Positions 12,123 to 23,025 of a DNA stretch of 64,000 nt are shown here, in pieces (position 1 is the stretch's first letter; each line of letters starts with the position of its first letter). The notes beneath the pieces are model-generated. The model did not search any database, was not told the DNA's origin, and was given only the letters and a program-made list of their open reading frames with translations. Origin of the DNA: Microcebus murinus (lineage: Eukaryota > Chordata > Mammalia > Primates > Cheirogaleidae); NCBI RefSeq assembly GCF_040939455.1, contig NC_134108.1:17699501-17763500 (forward strand), given 5' to 3'. The position numbers and the translations under genes were made by a program.

Positions 12123-12345
12123 CAGGGGTCCTCAAACTTTTTAAACAGGGCGCCAGTTCACTGTCCCTCAGACCGTTGGAGGGCCATTGGAGAGTGCGGT
12201 GCACATTCCACACATGCGCACAGTGGGCCCGGGACAAGTCGGCTGCTAAGCAGGGCTGGCAGCGGTGGCAAAAAGACCTGGTGAGCCGCATAAATGTCCT
12301 CGGCGGGCCGCATGTGGCACGTGGGCCGTAGTTTAAGGATGCCTG
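12123..12345 (+). mobile_element. Nonautonomous hAT (OC1/OposCharlie-like) with perfect 8-bp TSD
   Basis: 223 bp. The left end is CAGGGGTCCTCAAACTTTTT; the complement of the right end is CAGGCATCCTTAAACTACGG followed by CCCACGTGCC, resembling the remembered OC1-type end (CAGGGGTCCTCAAACTACGG). Perfect 8-bp target duplication ATCTAGAC at 12115-12122 and 12346-12353, fitting the nTCTAGAn preference of SPIN/OC1 transposases. The interior is GC-rich in an AT-rich intron and has no transposase sequence. Confidence 0.85.
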
Positions 12346-12353
12346 ATCTAGAC

Positions 12354-14185
12354 TACTAATGTAATAACAGTATTAACTGGGTTGAAATAGGCCTCTAGTT
12401 ACCCCCTTCCACTACTATTTTCAGTGATTTTTTTTTTATTATTTATAAACAAATGAGAGTGGTAAAAAAATACTCATTATTCACTGATAATAACTATTTC
12501 GAGTTAGACTTGTCTCTGAAGAGGTCAAAATGAATTATATTTATTATCACAAGTAATTCTTTATAATGACTTTTGATTATATATAAATACACTTTTAAAT
12601 AAACCACTTGCTATGTCTACTATGAAATGTAGTCATAAATAACAGTGGTCTGAATTAAATGAACAAGAATGTATATTCTCACATATAAGTAAAAATAATT
12701 TTTTATCCCAGCATCCATTCTCAGATCCCTAACAGCTAAGTTCTTTTCTCAAGTATGGCAAAGTGAATTTTAAAAGAAAAATACGACACATTATGAAAAA
12801 TATAGTACAAAGACTGAACAGATGGAAAAATCTGTTTCAACACTTTTCTCCTTTTCAAAAGAAAAAAGAAGCAAATACACAAAAGGAAAGCAATTTAGCA
12901 GAAAGTACTGCAATAGCTGATGCCACCAGATTTATGGTCACCTTTGGCAGAGTACTGCTGTGAAAAAGCAGAGGTACTGCTATTACAAGAAAAGATTATG
13001 CACTTTCAAGAAAGGGTAGGATTAATCACTCTTCAACAGACAACCTCAGCAGGAAAAGCTTGAAAAGTTCTATATTGTACTTATTTGAATGGGAAACAGC
13101 ACCAAAAACTATTATAAAAATATCATCAATTAAAAAAATACTATTTAATAATAACTACCATATATTAATAATTTCTAAGACTAGTCATATATTTTACAAA
13201 TAATATGTATAAAGCAAACCCTGTTTTTCAAATGAAGAGTAATATAAACCAGAAATTATCAGTTTTATTTATAAACCTTTGAGATTAATGGTCATGTTAA
13301 AATCATAGCTCAAAAAAATAAATATGCTCAGTGTGTTACCATTTCAATTATCTGTCATACATATAAACTTCCAAAAGGATTAATACATTGGAGAAATGGA
13401 ACCAAGTAGAAATGAGCCTTATTTACTGAATAAAATTATATCTATATTTACTGCTACTGGAAAATAATGCAAACAGTGGACAACTCTAAAAATTTTTATA
13501 AAAAGTAGATATAATTAAAGTTTCCAATTAAAGTACCATATACGTTCTTTCCCAAAAGACACATGTAACATATCTGATTCTAAAGAAGGTAAGCAAGCAC
13601 CTGAATTTTCTTCTAGGAGCCTTATGAATTTTTTAAAATACATTATTCATTTTTCTTCCACAGTTATTTTTGACCACAGTTTACACACGTCTAAGAAGTT
13701 ACAATATTTGAGTAAAATGCTTATATTCAATTTTATCTTTAAAGGTATCAATCTAGATATATCTATACATATATATTAATGAAAATATTAAATCAATATA
13801 CAAATACAATATATTTTTAATTAAAATTAGGAAGTAAAGGTCTCAAAAAAGATGAATTCTTCAATAGAACTATCACTGAACTACCCCCAAAAGATGCCTA
13901 ATTAAGTACTTTTATTATTATATTAGTTATAATTCAACAGAGAGACAACGCCTCTTTCACGGGATCAAAAAAACACTTATGAAAATAACCTAGTATATAC
14001 CTACTATGTATCATTGAGAATTACTGATTTTTTTAAAAAAATCTTTTTATTTGTGACTAAAAGGTTAAACTTCAACTGGTCTACCAATGCAATATATTAC
14101 ACTTAAATATAAAAATGCCAATAGTAACTCTTTACTGAACATTCCTCTCCTCATTGTAAAAGCAAGTCTGCCTGATAAATCAAAG
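12354..14185. other. Single-copy AT-rich intron
   Basis: No repeat or gene recognised. An open frame at 12763-12963 (66 codons, Lys-rich) has no family resemblance. Confidence 0.4.
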
Positions 14186-14405
14186 GAGAAATAGGCAAAC
14201 TTTGGCTTGTGGGCCAAGTCTAGTCCACTGTCTGATTTTGTAAATAAAGTTTTATTGAAATACACATGCACTCATTCCTTTACATATTGTCTATGGTAGC
14301 TTTTGTGCTATATATGGGCAGAATTGAGTAGCTTCCACAGAGACTATAAAGCCTAAAATGATTTACTACCTAGTATTTTACAGAAATTATCTGCTGCCTC
14401 CTAAA
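14186..14405 (-). mobile_element. hAT-Charlie-type fragment
   Basis: Reads as the complement of the family that carries TTTACAGAAA...TAGTAAAT...AGTTGCG and ATAAAGTTTTATTGAA near its other end; the plus strand shows GGCAAACTTTGGCTTGTGGG, AATAAAGTTTTATTGAAATA and TTTTACAGAAATTATCTG. Same family as the copies at 33065 and 53680. Confidence 0.7.
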
Positions 14406-14674
14406 GATTTAGATATATTTTACTTTAAATGTGTGTGCATACACATACTCATCTTCTATATGATCCTTATTAGAGAACATAAAGTTGATCATTTAGGAAA
14501 CAGTATGCTCCCTCTGTTCTAATTTCTTAATTTATATAGTGACTAGTGTCTAATTTCTGAACTTTAAATAAATCACAGGATACTAACTGATTTTGCTGAT
14601 TTGCATTACTTTGGACTGCACTGAAACTTCTCATATGCTGTAATGTTCTTGACATTTTATTTTAAAAGAAAATG

Positions 14675-14914
14675 CTGGTGAGGCATTGTGGCTCACTCCT
14701 GTAATCCCAGCACTGTGACAGGTTGAGGCCAGGAGTTTGAGACCAGCCTGGGCAATACAGAAAAAAATTTTAAAAATAAGCCAGGCGTGCTGGCATGTGC
14801 CTATAGTCTCAGTCATCTGGGAGGCTGAGGCAGGAGGATCACTCCAGCCCAGTAGTTCAAGGCTGCAGTGAGCTATCATTGTGCCACACACAGAAAGTTC
14901 ATCTCAAAAAAAAG
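14675..14914 (+). mobile_element. Older Alu (AluJ-like)
   Basis: GGTGAGGCATTGTGGCTCAC start, a diverged dimer lacking the lemur linker block and with short A-rich tail AAAAAAAAG. Confidence 0.85.
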
Positions 14915-17900
14915 AATGTTATAGCTATAATTTCTAAAAGGTCTATTTTTAGACATTCACTATCTCTATGATATTACGTATAAAAAATGGTAATGCAGAA
15001 ATTCAGTTGTTAGATGCTGAACTAAGAAAAAGGTGGCTAAATGGGTTGGAAGTGAGGATGGAATCAAACCAAAAAATATGTCAGAAAGACAAAGAAACTG
15101 AGCTTTAAACATAAGAAATATGTGAACAGAGAAAAGAATATTCCAGAATTAAGGAATCACTAAACACATGGCCCATGTGGAAACTGAGTAAGCAGCAAAC
15201 TGTGTCAACAATTCTTTCCCCCACCCCCAGCTTATACATCTATCCATAGCCAAAGAGAAAAGAAAAAAGTTACATGGTAAACAGCTAGTGTCCAAAACTT
15301 CTTTAAAATGAACTATGAGGAAAATGAGATAGTAAAGCAATTGGCAGTGCTGAATGATGGCTACATATTTAAATTATTCGGAAATATTAATGATACAAAT
15401 ATAAAGAAGAATGATGATACAATATCATCATTAAGATGATATTCTATAGAATATAATGAAGAAAAATATATGAAGATAGAATGAAGAAAAATGATACAAA
15501 TATAAAGAAGATCACTAAATAGGCTTTTATTGCTACAACTAAAAATTAGAAACATATTCAAATTAAAGTAAAAAATAATTATATTATATAGAAGCCCGAA
15601 TGTCTTTACAGGAAGAAGTCTGAGTAATCAAACAGGACAGTGCCATTTCTTCTCCTTAGAATAACCTATGTTGCATGTGACTAAGGAAAGAAAGATGTAT
15701 CAAGCATCTTTTGGCAGTCTTTTATGATTATAGTTTTATGAATTCTTAGTTTATCTCATAAAAATCAAGTCAACAATCACTTTGCTTTGCTTCCCAAAAC
15801 ATTCTCTTAGTACTAGATTATATTTAAAATCTATCTTAATAAAAGGTATTCAAATATAAAAGCAGCATCTAATGAAATGCCCCTTACTTCATATCATTCT
15901 CTTATATTCTTAAAGAGATGAACATCTGTTCAGGCCAAACAAAAAAAACTATTTCTTTAATCTGCAGTCCCAAAATACTAAGTATATTTTCTGATGCTGC
16001 TGATGTGGCAAATCAGGTCAGGAAATTCTTATTTAAACACTGCAAAACAAATCAATACTAGTACTCTAATCATTAATTTTCTTCCTGTAAAAAATGTGTT
16101 TCTTCTAATTTATAAAATTAAAGCCAAATTAATATAACCAAAGCTTATCTTTTATTTAGTGACATTCAACCCTATAGCACAGTTATTTACATGAATACTC
16201 CTAGTCATTCCAAGTTACTATACAAATACCAAATTTAGCACTCAAATTATATACAAGCAATTCAAGGAAGATAGTCTCTATATTAAATCTCTTGTATAAA
16301 AATTATTAATATGTGATTAGGAACTCAGTATTATTTTTTAAGTAAATTCATTTTAATTTTATATCCCAACCATTAACACCGAAGAAAGGGAAAAAAAACT
16401 TTGTTAATGGTATTAAAAATTGCCCAAGTTTCTTTCCTATGTAATATGAGACATTAGCTGTTGAAAAGAATATGCTGCAACCTACCATCTTACTATTCAA
16501 TGTGAGTTGCTATTTCAAGGAAAAACATTTATTCACATGCTGTTTTGTAAACAAAAGTTTACACTTGTGCATCTACTGACCTGGATTATAAATGCAGTCA
16601 ATGGATACAAAGCAAAGGAAGTCACAACAGGATGGAGTCTAATACTTCATCCTCTTTAACAGGTACTTGCAACAGTGGATCAGAAAATCACTTGAAAGAT
16701 ATAGTCCAAAGAAATCCCAAATCCTCCACAGAAAAAGAATTTCTAAGATCCTAAAGCCAGTGGGACTCTTGGAAATCACACATCCCAATTTCTTCATTTT
16801 ACAGGAAAGGAAACTGAAACACAGAGATTCTAGTTCACTTATACACGATTAGTGTGAAAATTAGAACACCTTCTAATAATAATTGGTAATAAGGTAGAAA
16901 CCTGCTAATAATAAGGTAATTTGTACAGAATTCCTTTACTTTTTTCATTTAGGGTGGCAAAATCAAGTTATGATTTCAAATGAATTACACTGAAAAAAAA
17001 AAGGGAAAACAAAGAGAATATCAGAAAGAAATAAGAACCCATCTTACTTAAAGCAAAAAGGCTTACAAAGCACAGATTGATACTCTTAATAGTTTACATA
17101 TCCTTTTCAATTCCATACAGTTTCTATCACATTTTGTTTCCCTCCACAAATCCACTGCAAAATAAACTGCTTCCAGGCAGATTCCGTTTCTGGTTATTTC
17201 TGAAGTTAATGTGCCTATTTCTCCTGCTGCAGTAGTCCATGCTGAGAATCACAACTTAACAGCCGAGAGAGTACTCACTCTTCCTTTAATGTAAAATCCT
17301 CTTTAATGAAGCACTAAGAGTTGAGAAGTAAAAGTATGTCAAGGTCCTTGTTTCTCCTATCTGGCTAGAACTCCAAATTACCATAACTCTTCTATGAACA
17401 AAGAGGATGGAGAGGGAGAACAGTGGCTAAGAATAAAAAAGATGGAGAGGGGAAAAAGTGGATAAAAATTTGGCTAAATTCTAGCTAATTATTTCACTTT
17501 TAACTATTTTAAGAAAAATCACTTCCAAATCTTTTTTCAGTAGTATAATTAGGTTTTTTAAAATAAAATTAATTAAGCAGCAAGTCAAAACATTCTAATG
17601 CTATCTTACAAGTACAATATACAAAGCTATTAAACAATCATTTAGTACCTAATACATGTGTGAAACTTCCACATATATTATTACATCTAAATAGCAATTC
17701 TGCAAACTTGTGGTTGAGAAGAACACAACCATTTTAAAGACAAACTCAAAGAGAAAAATAATATTAAATACTTTCCAACATCTTTTCTTCAAAGACTGCA
17801 TAAGCTACAAAAATAAATCAAATAAAGGCCTTCCTACACAGTACCTGGCACCTCGTTGTCTCTCAGAAAGTATTTAGTGAAATAAATGAATAAAGAACCT

Positions 17901-17999
17901 GAAAATTAAAGCCCCAGAAACATTCTCATATTAATAATAACAACAATCATGTATTGAACATTCACCAAAACATCCCTCTGCTGTCTTTAAAACTACATA
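14915..17999. other. Single-copy intron with small repeats
   Basis: Mostly unique AT-rich DNA. It includes the inverted/direct repeat cluster at 15389-15511 and a reverse MIR-like remnant near 16770-16850 (CATTTTACAGGAAAGGAAAC). Confidence 0.4.
15389..15511. repeat. Local direct repeat enclosing two inverted repeats
   Basis: A 22-bp string beginning AATGATACAAATATAAAGAA occurs at 15389-15410 and 15490-15511. Between them AATATCATC/GATGATATT forms an inverted repeat (15421-15443, 5-nt loop) and ATATTCTATAGAATAT (15439-15454) is a perfect palindrome. Confidence 0.8.
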
Positions 18000-18004
18000 C
18001 ACAC

Positions 18005-18085
18005 ATTAGTACATTTAAACCTGATGATAACCTCAGAGCTAGGTAGGGTTATCATTCCTATTTAACTGATGAAGAACTAAGGCCA
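18005..18085 (-). mobile_element. MIR fragment
   Basis: GATAACCTCAGAGCTAGGTAGG...TTTAACTGATGAAGAACTAAGG is the complement of the MIR core (CCTCATCTGTAAAATGG type). Diverged. Confidence 0.55.
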
Positions 18086-18089
18086 AGTG

Positions 18090-18267
18090 CAGTGGTTCTC
18101 AAGCAGGAGCACCTGGAAGTGTGGGAGAGTTTGGGTTGCCACAGTGACAGGGAAAGCAACACTGGCATTTAGTAGGTGGGAGCCAGGAATATGAAATATC
18201 CTGCAATGTGGTAGAAAAACCCACAGAATTATCCTGTCCCAAATGCTACCACTATTGAGAAACAGTG
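18090..18267 (+). mobile_element. hAT-Charlie nonautonomous element
   Basis: Inverted ends CAGTGGTTCTCAA and TTGAGAAACAGTG bound a 178-bp element with GGCATTTAGTAGGTGGGAGCC and AATTATCCTGTCCCAAATGC internally, typical of an old MER58-like family. No intact target duplication. Confidence 0.65.
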
Positions 18268-18659
18268 GCAGAATAAATGGACAAAGCCAAACAGCATAAT
18301 GACTTTAAATACAAATCCAATAGCAAAAACCAGAAAATCACCAAGAACCAGCCCAAAAGGAAATCAAACATAAAAGTGTATCAAATTCTCATGCTAAAAT
18401 ACAAAGTCTAGGCTACCTTCTCAAAATGGCAATCAATATGATAAAAGTAAAAGACGACATAATTTCAAACTCAACATTTCTCTTCCACCTCTTTACTAAG
18501 TTTTTCATTTCTCTAACTGCCTCAGTACTCTACTTGTAAATTTACCATCTTTACTTATTCCCTAAGATTTTATACAAATGAGTCATCAAGTCCTTCTCCA
18601 ATTCCCATACCCCCATGTCTGTTTAGAGTCCACTTTACTACTTATATAGACTAACAGTT

Positions 18660-18990
18660 ACCTGTGAGGTTTCACTATTCTTTTCATCTGTGACAGCACT
18701 GCCCCATTAATCATGTTAAACAATCACACTTTACTCCTGTCAGCATCTCCTTACATAACTGCAATTCTTGACTGAATAATATGCAGATACCTCAGGTTAA
18801 CATTCAAGGCCCTGACCAACTGGCTCCTTATCTCTACCCCAACTCAATTATTCCAACCAGTCTCTTTAGTTTTCCTCCAACTACCATGATAAATTCCCTT
18901 TTCCATACTTTTCTCCATACTGTTTTCCTTACCTAAAATAATTTTCCGTCTCCTTTCTCCCTGCCATTTGGAATCCTATCTACCAAACAT
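18660..18990 (+). mobile_element. L2 LINE fragment
   Basis: Contains TTCAAGGCCCTGACCAACTGG and CCAACTACCATGATAAATTCCC, the coding 3' part of L2 in sense orientation. Strongly diverged. Confidence 0.6.
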
Positions 18991-21900
18991 GTACAAATGT
19001 TCATAAAATACAATGAATTAACATGCGATTTGACTTTGCATTTGTAGAGCCCTAAATAATTCTCTAATTTCAAATACATTTACCTAGTTCCACTCCACTG
19101 GTTAGGACTAGAAATTTGTTAAACTATATATAACTACTTGAAATCACAGAATTGTTTGTTGAAGAAATCTTCTAATAGCACCTTCATTTTTATAGTAATA
19201 AGAAAACAATTCTAAAGGACACAAAATTATTATAATTCTTAGTGAAAAGATGAGAACCAGAATTCAGGCCAGAATTTATAATCTAATGTTGTCTGACACT
19301 TAATAAGAGCCTATCAAATGAACTTCAATGTAAAAAAAATCATTTTATAAGCCTGTATCCACCAACATTAAACTTCAATTTAAAAGAAAGTCTATGCCAC
19401 ATCAAAATAGAAACTGCCCATTACACTGTATTTTCCATAGGTCAAGAAGACAATAAATGACATTCTTTGATAATAATTTGACAATTACTTTAAACAACCT
19501 CAAATGCTTATACAAATTCAGTAAATCTGAATTTCATTTTTCATACTAAGTATTCATATATAAAATGACTCACTGTAATTAAACAAAATTTTGCCTTAAA
19601 AATAAGATCAGGGTATCCCATGATTACCTTAGAGTATGAAGCAATTTCGAATCTCAAGTCTAGATAAAGACAACAGGTATTATTAAAAATACCTTCATTC
19701 TTCAGTCAGAACCCTTTCTTCCCTTTACTTATCCATATGGGTATCTCAGCCTTTTGGAGAAGATTTACTTATCCATATGGAAATAGATAACAGATCATTT
19801 TATCCCAATAGTTCTGATCCCTATGTGACTCGTAAGAATCAAATTGTACATATTTCTATCTAGCAAAAAGAGAAGAATTAAGATAACCACATCACTACTA
19901 TATGACTTGCTATTCCAACCTCACATTCTCTCCAGAAGAAGGCTGAGAATTAAGTAAATTTATAATGATATCATTAGTCATTTCCTATATGTTAATCCAG
20001 TAAATACATTAAATTTATTTTGCCTCATTATTGTTTAGGTATTATTTAAGGATTCATATTTTCACTAACCTTTGTCTACAAACATTAGATATCAGATATA
20101 ACTTTATCTAGTTTTTTGTTTTTAACTCAAGGTAGATCAACTTGGTACAGTCCTCCAACATTCAGGAAGATGTTCTATTAGTCAAATTAGATATACATTT
20201 GGAATTATAATAGCCTGATCCTACTTCTGAAAACATCTACATTTTGCTCTGCAGTTAAATGAAGAAAAGATTTTATCAATGAGAATATATCTGCTTTTAC
20301 GATATCTTTTAGTACAAAAGTATTACACAGTATAAGAGTCTATAATATGAGGAAATAAAGATAGGATCAAAAGAAGCCAACTACAATAGAAAAAAATACA
20401 AAAGAGCAAGGTCAATATATATAATAATAATGTAATAAATCTGCATGTTAAACCAATATGGAGCTTTAAAATTAGAATCTATAAATTTAGGTGTCTAGCT
20501 TCAAAAATAACAAAGAGAAATGTGTTATCTTAAACCACAAAAGTGGAAAATGAGATAAAAATAAAAAGGTCTTAGTCATTTTCTATAAATCAGAGCCATA
20601 ATAAATAAAGCTCATAAGCTCATCTGCTACTTAAATCTAACAGAAGGAATGACTAGGTGGTATTACTGGTAGGCAAGCCAATTTATCACTCTGGAATGTT
20701 TATACAAAGCTCCTAAAATGGGAAAGTAGAAAGAGATTTGGTAAATAGTTTTTCCAAACTTCATTCTAAATATAGTAAAGGAGTTCTAAAAAATATTTTA
20801 GAATATAATTGTAAACTATAATTACAGATTCACTTTAATTCACATACTTAATTATAAAATATATATACACCAAAAGTCAAACACAAGTGATAATTTTGGC
20901 CACCTGGTCCTTAATTTTAATTGGCAATTAGCATTAGGCCTAACATTTTAACTACATCTTTTGTGTCAACTTGTTAACTACTCAAATGCATTAAGATTAA
21001 AAGTGTTGTCTAAGAATGATACTTGGTTTTATAAAATCAGCCTTGCTGATGGTACTTGTTTATAATTAAATTATAAAAGGGCTGGATTGACTGTTTAAAA
21101 GAAAAAAGTTACATACCAAGAGACTGTCGTAACCATTCTGGGAAAATAGTAAAAACTGAACACATTTAAAAGAAAAGCAAAGTAATCAAAAAAATAACTA
21201 ATTTAATTCAAATTTACTTTTTTTTCTTCTAGTCCAGTTATGAAATTCTTTTCTTGGAAAAAAAAAATCTACTTTCAGTTCCAAAGAATCCATCTAGATC
21301 CAACAATGCACTAGTCTTGTCACTACATAGAGTTTTTGCTGAACACTCAGCACCCACACTAACAAAATAACTTCATTTCCATCTTCTCAAGACTAAAATA
21401 GGAATCCTAAACTAGAAGGTTTTGATCATCGGGTTCTGAAATAAAAATATCTAAACAACTGAAACCAAAATATATATTCTAGTCTCAACTATCCAGATAT
21501 TTGGGCAAGAGCAGTTTAGACATACTGGCTCAGAAATTAATACATTCAGATCTAGCCTGGTCAGATATTACCATTTAAATAGATATGACTATATTACTAG
21601 TATTTACTATGTTTGCCAGACTTTACTTAGTAACACAGTTCAACAGTCCATCTGAAAACTTTTATTAGCATTTTGAAGATACCAGTTAAATCACAATGAA
21701 ACTTTAGGCATATCCCGATACCATACAGTACTTTTCTGGAATAAAGATTTTAAAAGGTAAGTAAAATGTCTGGCACATGTTTAATTCAAATGCAGGTTTC
21801 CTTCCTCCTCAGGAGCCAGATAAATCTAACGTGTAAAGGGGTAAAGCTCCTCCCTCACCTCATTTTTTCTGACTACAGTAATGTCTATTGAGATTATCTA

Positions 21901-22917
21901 ATGATTTTTTTTTCTATTTATTACCAACACATTACCTCAATAATATGTAAGACACAGTATCCTATGGAAGGGTGAACAAAGCATTTTCTTTTTAAAATCT
22001 TACATTTGAGTTTATAAATAAGAATATTTAGGTTAACTTTGGTTAAATGTCACTGTAAAAGCAAACACAAATTTTATTTCAATTTAAAAAGAAAAAGTAA
22101 GCAGTCTCCACTATTCAAACTAAAAAAAAAAGTGATTTTGAAAAAAATCTTTTGAAGTATTTGAAAAAAATGCTTATGACAAAACCACTATAGTTCATAC
22201 ATAACCAGGAACAGTAATTCTTTCTATACTAATAATGTGCAGATTACCCAATAATTTTTTACAAATACTAAACAAATGTCGACTATAAAAGAAAAAAAGT
22301 ATCAAGAAAATACATTAGTCCCTCTGCATTTTTAGAAGGAAATCTCTAAAATTTCTAAAAATATTAACCTTCAAAACTATTTATAGAAAATTAATTTGCT
22401 ACATTTGTCTTCTGCTAATGATTTTTCTAGATGGACATGCCAGAAACAACCAAATTCAAACTCAAATCCAACCTCTAATTCATTAGAATAATAAATAGGT
22501 CATAAGCTTAACATCTATCATGCACAGCATTTTAAAAAGCAGCTAAAATGTGCACTGTACTACTGTCTCTAAACCTCATCCTTAACATACCCCATTCAAC
22601 AGATCACTAGCATGAGGAGATATATTTTCACTTAGGAACTTCTATCTCCTTGCAAAGAAGGTAGTCATGATAGCAAAACTTAAGACTTCTATTGCGATAC
22701 ACGTTTAGCTACTTCAACAAAGCTGGGAAACGTCACAGCAATATATAACCTGAACTACGTATAATCTATGGCAAAGCCAACACCACATGATTTCTCGCAA
22801 TATATACCTGATCACACCATTTCTTTGGAATTAAACAGCAAAATAAAAATTTCTTTCAAATTTATCAGCAATATAGGTCTGGGGAGAACAAAGTAAAAGT
22901 TAAAAAATAAAATTAAA
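18991..22917. other. Single-copy AT-rich intron
   Basis: No repeat, RNA gene or exon recognised. One small local duplication: TTTACTTATCCATATGG at 19724-19740 and 19764-19780 (period 40). Confidence 0.45.
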
Positions 22918-22927
22918 GAAAGGATAC
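22918..22927 (-). other. STXBP5: U12-type 5' splice site of STXBP5 intron 2
   Basis: Minus strand reads exon AAGGCT|GTATCCTTTC. Positions +1 to +9 equal the minor-spliceosome consensus RTATCCTTT, with G at +1 (GT-AG class). It is a very poor U2 donor: +3 to +6 are ATCC instead of RAGT. The matching branch point (TTCCTTAAC-like) and acceptor lie outside the window. Confidence 0.85.
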
Positions 22928-23025
22928 AGCCTTAAAGCACCAGTCTGAGTTCCCACTGCCAGGATCTTCTGTACAGGATCAAAGGCCAGGGCTGAGGGTT
23001 GATAGGGAAATCCATGGCGAACAGT
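22928..23025 (-). CDS. STXBP5: STXBP5 coding exon 2
   Basis: 98 nt. The acceptor is CATCCCTAG|ACTGTT at 23026/23025 with a pyrimidine-rich stretch upstream. It encodes T51 to R82 plus the first two bases of a Leu codon ([19 protein letters not shown]...), the start of the first tomosyn propeller. The exon must end at 22928 because the next tomosyn residues (L then F) are not encoded beyond AGGCT; the following GT opens the sequence GTATCCTTTC, a U12-type donor. Confidence 0.93.

Larger units (their letters stand above)
1..22927 (-). other. STXBP5: STXBP5 intron 2 (partial), repeat-rich
   Basis: At least 22.9 kb of intron, inferred because exon 2 ends at 22928 and no later tomosyn exon is found leftwards. 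About 1-12.4 kb is stacked transposons; 12.4-22.9 kb is mainly single-copy AT-rich DNA with a few old repeats listed separately. Confidence 0.8.

Noticed and set aside
12763..12963. 66-codon Lys-rich frame that could have been a tomosyn exon
   Set aside because: It is on the wrong strand for STXBP5 and does not match the tomosyn sequence expected after exon 2.
19724..19780. 17-bp direct repeat TTTACTTATCCATATGG, period 40
   Set aside because: Too short and isolated for a CRISPR or structured array; a simple local slippage product.
1..22900. Further STXBP5 exons in the left part
   Set aside because: No minus-strand match to the next tomosyn residues was found by eye; the sequence is repeats or AT-rich intron.
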